From contig JBIOVQ010000063.1 of the NCBI GenBank assembly GCA_044867805.1, positions 1-11,710 of the forward strand: a DNA stretch of 11,710 nucleotides. The letters are read 5' to 3'. This stretch comes from SG8-41 sp044867805. GTDB lineage: Bacteria; Pseudomonadota; Gammaproteobacteria; Burkholderiales; SG8-41. The translations under genes and the position numbers were made by a program. Of this stretch, positions 6,207 to 11,710 are shown piece after piece. Position 1 is the first letter of the stretch. The number at the start of each line of letters is the position of its first letter. The notes under the pieces were generated by a model. The model did no database searches. It saw only the letters and a list, made by a program, of their open reading frames with translations, and was not told the origin of the DNA.

Positions 6207-6208
6207 AG

Positions 6209-7411
6209 TCACCAGGCGGCGTGGAGAATTTCCCCGAGCAGCTCGCGCTCACGCACGAACTCGCGCTTCGGATCGGCGTTGAAATTCCTCAGCGAGTGCT
6301 CCAGCACCTGCGGCAGCCGCTCGCGCGCGATCCCGAGCTCCGCGAGCCGCGTCGGCATGCCGAGCGAGCGAAAGCCCTCTTCCATCCGTTCGGCGATCCG
6401 CTGCGGCGCCGCGGCCGGCGCGACGCCGTCGAGATTGAGCCCGCGCGCGATGCGCGCCATCGCCTCGGGATCGCGGCTGCCCACGCGCCGCAGCACCGTG
6501 CCAAGCTGCGCGCTGTAGCCTTCCCCTTGCCCGACCTGGGGAAAGACGCTGATCAGCGCGGTCGAGAAAGCATAGGAAACTCGCATCGCCCAGTGGCGCG
6601 AAAACTGGTCGCCGCCGTCATCGGCCTCGCGATTCTGCAGGAGCGTCGCCGCGCACAGCTCGAAGCGGGGCGAGGGATCGGCGGGGTTCGCGACGCGCGG
6701 CAGAGCGCCGGCGGCAAGACGCCAGGACTGCAGCCGGTCGCCTTCCACCAGGGGATTGTCGGAGACGCCGCCGAGATTCATCGCCGCGCGGCACCAGATC
6801 GTCGCGGCGCCGGTGCGGATGAGGCTCGCCGGCGCGGTCAGCAGCGCGTCCGTGTCCCAGAAGATCGCCACGGGCCGCGTCTTGGGATCGAAGAACTCCA
6901 TCCCGCGCGCGGTGTCGTCGTCTTTCATGCGCGAGCCTGCGCGATTCTGCGCGGTCGTCGGCGCCGTCAGCACGTTGATGATGGGCAGCTTGGGCTCCAC
7001 CAGCCTGGGGCTGATGGCCGGGCCGTGATCCGGATATCGGGTGATCAGTTCCTCGAGCGGGCGCTTCTCGGCGAGCAGGATCGTGACGATGCGCGCGCCC
7101 TGGATCACGCTGCCGGCGCCGACGCCGATCACGAGATCGGCGCCGGCCGAGCGGGCGGCCTCCGTCGCGCGCAGCACCGACGAGCGCGAGGTGTCCTTCT
7201 CGATTTCGTCGAACACGCCGGCGAGATGTTCTCCCAAGAGAGCTCGCATATGGGCGATGAGCGGCGTCTTGCGCGACACCGAGCGCCCGCAGACGATGAA
7301 CGCGCGCTTCGCTTTCTGCCGCGCGATTTCCTCCGGCAGCCTGTCGAGCGCGTCCTTCCCGCTGTGGAGCCGGAACGGAAAGCCGGTCAGCCTGAAGTCA
7401 TAGGCGTACAT
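6209..7411 (-). CDS. Iron-containing alcohol dehydrogenase-like protein lacking metal ligands
   Basis: 400 residues, the normal length for the iron-ADH/maleylacetate reductase fold. The N-terminal Rossmann-like half has GVGAGSVIQGAR at 96-107 in place of the usual GGGSxxDxAK, which still suggests nucleotide binding although the D and K are changed. In the metal domain the first ligand region (normally GxDALxHAxE) reads TGAATIWCRAAMN at 200-212. The usual HxxAH region is replaced by FSRHWAMRVSYAF (270-282), and the later PHG motif by FPQVGQGEG (290-298). The D/H/H/H iron site is therefore not recognisable, so the protein may use another mechanism or have lost activity. Intact length and frame argue against a pseudogene. 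The ATG at 7411 has no clear Shine-Dalgarno sequence; heptamer element E begins 3 bp upstream. It is last in the minus-strand acyl-CoA run. Confidence 0.8.
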   Translation of the reverse strand: MYAYDFRLTGFPFRLHSGKDALDRLPEEIARQKAKRAFIVCGRSVSRKTPLIAHMRALLGEHLAGVFDEIEKDTSRSSVLRATEAARSAGADLVIGVGAGSVIQGARIVTILLAEKRPLEELITRYPDHGPAISPRLVEPKLPIINVLTAPTTAQNRAGSRMKDDDTARGMEFFDPKTRPVAIFWDTDALLTAPASLIRTGAATIWCRAAMNLGGVSDNPLVEGDRLQSWRLAAGALPRVANPADPSPRFELCAATLLQNREADDGGDQFSRHWAMRVSYAFSTALISVFPQVGQGEGYSAQLGTVLRRVGSRDPEAMARIARGLNLDGVAPAAAPQRIAERMEEGFRSLGMPTRLAELGIARERLPQVLEHSLRNFNADPKREFVRERELLGEILHAAW

Positions 7412-7414
7412 AAG

Positions 7415-7530
7415 GCGTGATTGGTGATTGGTGATTGGTGATTAGTGATTGGTTAGTCGAACCAGATCGTTGTTGCGCATCATGCGAAGTGGGTTTGGCC
7501 CGTTCACCATTCACTAATCACCATTCACGC
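7415..7530. repeat. Element E: inverted heptamer arrays (5 + 4 units)
   Basis: Left arm: GTGATTG three times, GTGATTA, GTGATTG (7417-7451), preceded by GC. Right arm: CGTTCAC, CATTCAC, TAATCAC, CATTCAC (7501-7528), followed by GC. The loop is 49 bp. Read on the minus strand, the right arm encodes the last residues and stop of the synthetase alpha subunit, and the left arm abuts the start of the ADH-like gene. Confidence 0.93.
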
Positions 7531-8971
7531 TCTTCCTGCTGTGGACGAAGCGCTCGTGAAACGCTAGCGCGGCGAGCGCCAAGCCGGCGTCGGCGATCTC
7601 GTCATACACCGGTATGCCGAGCGCCGCCGCCTTAGCCCGGAAGCCGCGCCGGCGCTCCTCCAGTTCCGAATCGCCGTCGGACCTCAGCACCAGCACGAAG
7701 TGCGCCTTCCCGGGGTGGCGCTCCTGCACCCGCAACGCCGCCTGCACCAGGTTGTCGAGCACGTCGTCGCTGGTGCGGCCGACGAACACCGACAGGTTCA
7801 GATGCATTACCAGCGCCTCGGCCCCGCCGTCCGCATAGATCGCCTCCAGGATCTTCTCGGCGACGCGGCCGCCCTCCTGCCGCAGCGTGCCGACGGGCGC
7901 ATCGACGGGGTTCCCGATACTCGTCCCGGGCGGAAGCTGCAGCGCGGCGAGCCGGTCCACCGTCGCCTTGCCGAACGGCGTCACGTCGAGCCCGGCGCGC
8001 GCGAAAGCATCGGTTGCGAGCACGCTCGCCCCGCCGCCGTTGCCGAACAGCACCGCGCGCCGCGTCGGCCGGCCGCCCCGCGGCGCGAGCGCCTGGAAGA
8101 TGAGCAGGGCGTTCACGAATTGATCGAGCGTCTCGACCAGCACGCAGCCGGTCTGCCGCGACAGCCCGACCCATACGCGGTCATCGCCCGCCAGCGCCCC
8201 GGTGTGGGAGAGGGCCGCCGCCCGGCCTTGCTCGGTGCGCCCGCCTTTCAGGATCACGACCGGCTTCCTGGCGCGTGCCGTCCGCAGCAGCTCGAACAGG
8301 CGCCGCCCGTCCCGCGCCGTCTCGATATAGAGCCCGATCACTTTCGTCTGCGGATCCGCCAGGTAGAACTCGACCAGCTCGGCGGCGCCCACGTCGGCGC
8401 AATTACCGGCAGAGACCAGCGCCGAGTACTTCAGCCCGCGGTTCAGGCCGCGCCGGATGATGTCGGTGCCGAGTCCACCACTTTGCGAGACGACGCCGAC
8501 GTGCCCGCTTTCCAGCGTGGTGACGCCGGCGAACGTGACCCGCCCGCGCGGGCTGTACATCCCCATGCAGTTGGGGCCGACGAGCCGCATGCCGCCGGCC
8601 CGTGCCGCCGCGATCAGCTCGTCCTGCAGGCTCCTGCCTTCGTCCACCTCGCCGAAGCCGCTGGAGATCACATGCGCGTAGCGCACGCGCCCGCCCCCTG
8701 CGCGCAGCAGCGGCGGCACCTGCGCCGCCGCGATGGCGATGTAGGCATAGTCCACCGCCCGCGGCATCTCGGCGAGGCTGCGGTAGGCGGCGAGTCCCTC
8801 GATCTCCCGCGCGGCCGGGTGAATCGGGTAGATCGCGCCCGCATAGCCGTGCTCCCGCAGCCTCCGGATGAACAGGTTGGGCAGCGCGTCCCCTTTCGTC
8901 GAGGCACCGATCACGGCAATCGCCTCCGGCTCGAACAGGGGTTTGAACCGCTCGATGACCCTCTCGCTCAT
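7514..8971 (-). CDS. ADP-forming acyl-CoA synthetase, alpha subunit (CoA-binding)
   Basis: 485 residues carrying the CoA-binding and CoA-ligase domains of the NDP-forming acyl-CoA synthetase family, which couples acyl-CoA + ADP + Pi to acid + CoA + ATP. The CoA-binding Rossmann domain begins EAIAVIGAST (about 16-25). GPNCMGMYSPRG lies at 132-143 and VVSQSGGLGTD at 160-170. The phosphorylated histidine of the family is H256 in LSHTGALAGDD. A third ligase domain follows (about 300-475). The ATP-grasp part is missing here but encoded by the next upstream gene, so the enzyme is a two-subunit type. The C-terminal SVNGD and the TAG stop are encoded by element E. The start at 8971 has only a weak GGGG ribosome site. 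Element F separates it from the beta gene. The acyl substrate is unknown. Confidence 0.92.
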   Translation of the reverse strand: MSERVIERFKPLFEPEAIAVIGASTKGDALPNLFIRRLREHGYAGAIYPIHPAAREIEGLAAYRSLAEMPRAVDYAYIAIAAAQVPPLLRAGGGRVRYAHVISSGFGEVDEGRSLQDELIAAARAGGMRLVGPNCMGMYSPRGRVTFAGVTTLESGHVGVVSQSGGLGTDIIRRGLNRGLKYSALVSAGNCADVGAAELVEFYLADPQTKVIGLYIETARDGRRLFELLRTARARKPVVILKGGRTEQGRAAALSHTGALAGDDRVWVGLSRQTGCVLVETLDQFVNALLIFQALAPRGGRPTRRAVLFGNGGGASVLATDAFARAGLDVTPFGKATVDRLAALQLPPGTSIGNPVDAPVGTLRQEGGRVAEKILEAIYADGGAEALVMHLNLSVFVGRTSDDVLDNLVQAALRVQERHPGKAHFVLVLRSDGDSELEERRRGFRAKAAALGIPVYDEIADAGLALAALAFHERFVHSRKSVNGD

Positions 8972-8984
8972 CTCGTGCGGACCC

Positions 8985-9149
8985 CGTGATTCGTGAATCG
9001 TGATTCGTGATTCGACTCATTTCCTTCTGCTGACTGCGTTCTGCGCCTTGGAAGGCCGCGTTCCGCGGCACCAGGCCATTGGCCGGTCGGGTCCGCAACG
9101 CGATCGGGTTGCCAAGATCGAATCACAAATCACCAATCACGAATCACGC
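8985..9149. repeat. Element F: inverted heptamer arrays between synthetase alpha and beta genes
   Basis: Left arm: GTGATTC, GTGAATC, GTGATTC, GTGATTC (8986-9013). Right arm: GAATCAC, AAATCAC, CAATCAC, GAATCAC (9120-9147), followed by GC. The 106-bp loop is the longest of the heptamer elements and holds its own hairpin (GCCGCG/CGCGGC, 9055-9069). The right arm contains the end of the beta gene; the left arm is 13 bp upstream of the alpha start. Confidence 0.92.
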
Positions 9150-9847
9150 TTTGTCAGGACGAAGCGGGCATCAACGGCTACTGCCGCTTCGTCCGAAACG
9201 ATCAGGGGATTGATATCCGCCTCGGCAATGTCCTGCGCGTGCCGCAGCAGGAGGCCGCCTTCGCCGCCGATCCTGAGCAAGGCGTCGATGATCGCCTCGC
9301 GTGAAACCGGCTTGTGGCCGCGCGCCCCGCGCAGCAGGGCAGCGCCCTTCAGCTCGTCGAGCATCTCCTCCGCGTCGATGCGCGCAATCGGGCAGATGCG
9401 GAACGACACGTCCGCCAGCACTTCGACGAGGATGCCGCCGAGCCCCACCATCACGAGCGGCCCGAACTGCGGATCGCGCAGGCCGCCGATGACGACTTCC
9501 AGTCCCGCCGGCGCCATCTCCTCCAGCAGGAAGCCGTCGATGCGCGCGCCCCCGATCCCCGGCAGCCTCATCATCGCGCGGATGGCTTCCTCGACCTCCG
9601 CCCTCCCTTCGAGCCCCGTCCTGACGCCGCCGACGTCGCTCTTGTGCAGAATATCGGGCGAGACCACCTTGAGCACCAGCGGCGGCCGGAGCTTCCCGCA
9701 AGCGTCCGCGGCTTCCTGCACGTCCTGGACCAGGAGGGAACGAGGCACCGCGATGCCGCAGGCGGCGAGCAGCCGCTTGCCCGCGACCTCGTCGAGCGCG
9801 GCGCGGCCTTGCTTTCTTGCTTCGGTGATCTCGTCGAAACCGGACAT
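9137..9847 (-). CDS. ADP-forming acyl-CoA synthetase, beta subunit (ATP-grasp)
   Basis: 236-residue ATP-grasp protein matching the beta subunit of ADP-forming acyl-CoA synthetases. K60 and H68 in LVLKVVSPDILHKSDVGGV are the nucleotide-binding lysine and the family's second phospho-transfer histidine. FLLEEMAPAGLEVVIGG and DPQFGPLVMVGLGG follow, and ADINPLIV near the C-terminus is the usual metal-binding DxNP motif. It should act with the alpha subunit just downstream to move phosphate between the acyl-CoA and ADP. I start at 9847: the open frame extends 16 codons further, but those read FFLAFLAPWRLIQ, a translation of repeat element G. AGG lies 5 bp before the chosen ATG. The last codons CGT GAT TCG TGA are part of element F, so the end is repeat-encoded. 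Confidence 0.9.
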   Translation of the reverse strand: MSGFDEITEARKQGRAALDEVAGKRLLAACGIAVPRSLLVQDVQEAADACGKLRPPLVLKVVSPDILHKSDVGGVRTGLEGRAEVEEAIRAMMRLPGIGGARIDGFLLEEMAPAGLEVVIGGLRDPQFGPLVMVGLGGILVEVLADVSFRICPIARIDAEEMLDELKGAALLRGARGHKPVSREAIIDALLRIGGEGGLLLRHAQDIAEADINPLIVSDEAAVAVDARFVLTKRDS

Positions 9848-9858
9848 AAGGACCTGAA

Positions 9859-10054
9859 TTAGCCGCCAAGGCGCCAAGAACGCCAAGAAGAACAATAGTC
9901 GAACTGCGAAGAGCGCCGGATCGCCGGGGGCTGCACGAGAAGCGCAGCCGCGGCGTTTGCAATGATGTTCATTCTGTTCTCGCTTTCCTTGGCGGCCTTG
10001 GCGTCTTGGCGGCTATTTTCCGATCTGGCTCATGGCATTTTGGCGGCTATTTTC
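9859..10054. repeat. Element G: inverted GCCAAG-unit arms plus an extra end copy
   Basis: Left arm: GCCAAG at 9865, 9873 and 9882. Right arm: CTTGGC at 9988, 9997 and 10005, with the same 8/9 and mirrored 9/8 steps as element A. TTGGCGGCTATTTTC at 10006-10020 is repeated exactly at 10040-10054, where it overlaps the 3' end of the biotin carboxylase gene. The interior of about 98 bp contains a hairpin (GGCTGC/GCAGCC). The left arm is 11 bp upstream of the synthetase beta start. Confidence 0.88.
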
Positions 10055-11397
10055 TGCTGACCCAGCACTTCGGGGATCAGCCCCGTGTGCACCCGCCCGG
10101 CGCGGAACGGCTCCGAGCGCAGGATCGCCAGCATTGCCGGGATGTTGTTCTTCGGGCCCTGTATCTCGAAAGCCTCCAGCGCCTCGATCAGTTTCTGCGT
10201 GGCACGCTCACGCGTCTCCGCGCGCACGATCACTTTCGCGATCATCGGGTCGTAGTGCGGCGTGACCTCGCGCCCTTCCGCATAGCCGGTCTCCACGCGC
10301 ACGTCCTGCCCGAGCGGCGGACGGAACACCTTGAGCTTGCCGGGGGACGGAAAGAAATTCTTCGGGTCCTCGGCGTAGACCCGCGCCTGGATCGCGTGAC
10401 CCCGCACTTCGACGCGGCCGGGGAGAATGGAAGCCAGCGGTTCCCCCGCCACAGACCGGATCTGAGCCTTGACGAGGTCCACTCCCGTCACTTCCTCGGT
10501 GACGCCATGCTCGACCTGCAGCCGCGTGTTCATCTCGAGGAAGCTGAAAGCGCCGTCCGCGCCCATCAGCATCTCGACCGTGCCGATGTTGTCATACCCC
10601 AGCTTGCGCATGATGGCCGCCACCTGCTCCGCCACCTGCCCGGCCTGCGCGCGCGTGAGCCCGGGAGCCGGGGCTTCTTCGATCACCTTCTGGTTGCGGC
10701 GCTGCGTCGAGCAATCGCGCTCGTAGAGATGCGCGACAGCGCCGTGCCGATCCCCCAGCACCTGGAACTCGACGTGGCGCGGACGCTCCACCAGCCGCTC
10801 GAGGTAGACCTCCGCGCTGCCGAAGCCGCGCTGCGCCATGGAGCGCGAGCGCTCGACCGCGGTGAGCAGCTCCGCCTCGTCCTTGGCCGGCAGCATGCCG
10901 ATCCCTCCACCACCGCCGGCCGGCTTGACCAGCACCGGGAAGCCGATGGCGCGCGCAGCTGCCGTAACCGCGGCGTTGTCCGCAGACAGCACCCCGGAGC
11001 CCTTGGACATCGGCATGCCGTGGCTCGCTGCCAGCTCGCGCGCTCGCGTCTTGTGGCCCATGGCCTCGATCCAGCGCGGCGACGGCCCGATGAAGCGCGC
11101 GCCGGCGGCATCGACCTTCTCTGCGAAGCCGGCATTCTCCGACAGGAATCCGTAGCCTGGATGCAGTCCGTCCGCGCCCGATTTGCGTACGACTTCGACC
11201 AGCGCTTCCTGATTGAGATAGCTCTCGCGTGGAGGTGGCGGGCCGATGGCGTAGCTCTCCGCCGCCAGTTGCAGGTACGGCGCCCCGGCATCCGCCTCGG
11301 AATACACCGCCACCGCGCGTACGCCCATCTCCTTCAGCGCCCGCAGCACGCGGGCGGCGACGGCACCACGGTTGGCGACGACGACCTTACGAAACAT
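10030..11397 (-). CDS. Biotin carboxylase subunit of an acyl-CoA carboxylase
   Basis: 455 residues, the size of a stand-alone biotin carboxylase, which carboxylates biotin on a carrier using ATP and bicarbonate. By comparison with E. coli AccC, K116 (HKTRA), K158 in KPAGGGGGIGM, K237 in STQRRNQKVIEEAP, the EMNTRLQVEH block (288-297) and R339 (QARVYAED) are all present. Differences from E. coli AccC are Ile in the glycine-rich loop (GGGGGIGM) and EHGVTE instead of EHPVTE. There is no biotin carrier domain, so the carrier must be encoded elsewhere, perhaps beyond the window edge. With the carboxyltransferase gene upstream, an acetyl-, propionyl- or branched acyl-CoA carboxylase is likely. The last residues, KIAAKMP, are translated from a GAAAATAGCCGCCAA repeat copy of element G. 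No clear ribosome site precedes the ATG; element H starts 7 bp upstream. Confidence 0.92.
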   Translation of the reverse strand: MFRKVVVANRGAVAARVLRALKEMGVRAVAVYSEADAGAPYLQLAAESYAIGPPPPRESYLNQEALVEVVRKSGADGLHPGYGFLSENAGFAEKVDAAGARFIGPSPRWIEAMGHKTRARELAASHGMPMSKGSGVLSADNAAVTAAARAIGFPVLVKPAGGGGGIGMLPAKDEAELLTAVERSRSMAQRGFGSAEVYLERLVERPRHVEFQVLGDRHGAVAHLYERDCSTQRRNQKVIEEAPAPGLTRAQAGQVAEQVAAIMRKLGYDNIGTVEMLMGADGAFSFLEMNTRLQVEHGVTEEVTGVDLVKAQIRSVAGEPLASILPGRVEVRGHAIQARVYAEDPKNFFPSPGKLKVFRPPLGQDVRVETGYAEGREVTPHYDPMIAKVIVRAETRERATQKLIEALEAFEIQGPKNNIPAMLAILRSEPFRAGRVHTGLIPEVLGQQKIAAKMP

Positions 11398-11404
11398 GAG
11401 AAAT

Positions 11405-11519
11405 GCGTGATTGGTGAATGGTGATTGGTGATTGGGCTAGCGGGCGCGCGGCGAAGCGCGCTCTGCTGTGCGCGCAAGCGGGAATTATCTACTCACTACT
11501 CACTAATCACTAATCACGC
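11405..11519. repeat. Element H: inverted heptamer arrays between carboxyltransferase and biotin carboxylase genes
   Basis: Left arm: GTGATTG, GTGAATG, GTGATTG, GTGATTG (11407-11434), preceded by GC. Right arm: TACTCAC, TACTCAC, TAATCAC, TAATCAC (11490-11517), followed by GC. The loop is 55 bp and rich in GCGCGC-type sequence. The right arm begins 6 bp after the carboxyltransferase stop; the left arm is 7 bp before the biotin carboxylase start. Confidence 0.93.
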
Positions 11520-11525
11520 CGTTAC

Positions 11526-11710
11526 TCAATAGGACGTGGGCCAGCTACGCATGAGGTGCTGCCCGACGCCCTTCGACATGCGGAGCCGGTAGACGTCGAG
11601 CATGCGCACCAGGTAGTCGCGCGTTTCTTCCGGCCGGATCACCGCCTGCGCGGCAAAGACCTCGGCCAGGCCCCAGACATCGCTCGCCTGCTCGATCTCG
11701 GCGAGCTTTT
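11526..11710 (-). CDS. Acyl-CoA carboxylase carboxyltransferase subunit, C-terminal end (partial)
   Basis: An open frame runs in from the right edge and ends at TGA (complement of 11526-11528). The visible 60 residues start KLAEIEQASDVWGLAEVF, include AAQAVIRPEETRDYLVRMLD and end MRSWPTSY. The IRPEETRDYLVRML segment matches the I-x-P-x-x-T-R-x-x-L pattern at the C-terminus of biotin-dependent carboxyltransferase (propionyl-CoA carboxylase beta-type) proteins. The adjacent biotin carboxylase gene in the same direction supports this. The protein is cut by the window edge, so the catalytic region is not seen and the substrate class cannot be judged. Confidence 0.72.
   Translation of the reverse strand, partial: KLAEIEQASDVWGLAEVFAAQAVIRPEETRDYLVRMLDVYRLRMSKGVGQHLMRSWPTSY

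Noticed and set aside
6197..7420. Long open frames antisense to the ADH-like, synthetase and biotin carboxylase genes
   Set aside because: They are Arg/Pro/His-rich frames of the kind opened by high GC on the strand opposite real genes; the minus-strand frames carry all the family motifs.
7417..7528. Heptamer arrays considered as a CRISPR array or other direct-repeat defence locus
   Set aside because: Units are 7 bp and contiguous with no spacers, arms are inverted, and no cas or defence gene is present.
9848..9895. Longer N-terminus for the synthetase beta subunit
   Set aside because: The added residues FFLAFLAPWRLIQ come from the GCCAAG repeat of element G; the ATG at 9847 fits the family.
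781..11519. Elements considered as insertion sequences or classical MITEs
   Set aside because: No transposase is present, no target duplications are visible at the edges, and arm sequences differ between elements; only the layout and the GCGTGA border are shared.
1..11710. tRNA, rRNA and riboswitch genes
   Set aside because: No cloverleaf, rRNA core or known aptamer motif was recognised in the gaps on either strand.

Overview
This is a GC-rich window from a bacterial chromosome. Gene content and codon use suggest Pseudomonadota, most likely an uncultured betaproteobacterium; this is inference, because no rRNA or tRNA is present. Two gene sets face each other and converge at about 5152-5163. 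The plus-strand set (1-5151) holds an enoyl-CoA hydratase, an EamA-family exporter, two tandem paralogous alpha/beta hydrolases of identical length, an unrecognised membrane-anchored protein and a VOC-fold protein. The minus-strand set (5164-11710, read right to left) holds the C-terminus of an acyl-CoA carboxylase carboxyltransferase, a biotin carboxylase, the separate beta (ATP-grasp) and alpha (CoA-binding) subunits of an ADP-forming acyl-CoA synthetase, an iron-ADH-fold protein without recognisable metal ligands, a small secreted charged protein and a FlK-like thioesterase.

The carboxylase, synthetase, hydratase and thioesterase all handle acyl-CoA esters, so the region looks like an acyl-CoA catabolic or carboxylation locus. 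The substrate cannot be read from sequence. No transposase, integrase, phage gene or CRISPR array was seen.

The unusual part is between the genes. Eight of the twelve gene junctions carry a two-armed element: a short tandem array, a unique 'loop' of about 20-105 bp, then the reverse-complement array. Four elements use GTGATTN-type heptamers (junctions near 3000, 7470, 9070 and 11460). One uses CTGAnnn heptamers (near 5640), one uses 15-mers containing CGTGACRCGAT (near 2000), and two use GCCAAG units spaced 8 and 9 bp (near 900 and 9940). The GTGA elements share an outer border, GCGTGA, in 8 of 10 arms. Several genes end inside an arm: the stop codon, and sometimes the last few residues, are repeat-encoded. 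Other arms lie 3-13 bp upstream of start codons. A possible ninth, one-armed remnant follows the gene ending at 4697.

Other control signals are a strong intrinsic terminator at 5693-5727, a GC hairpin after the ADH-like gene at 6183-6206, an RstA-box-like site at 6161-6174 in front of the secreted protein, and a perfect 14-bp palindrome at 5574-5587 in front of the thioesterase.
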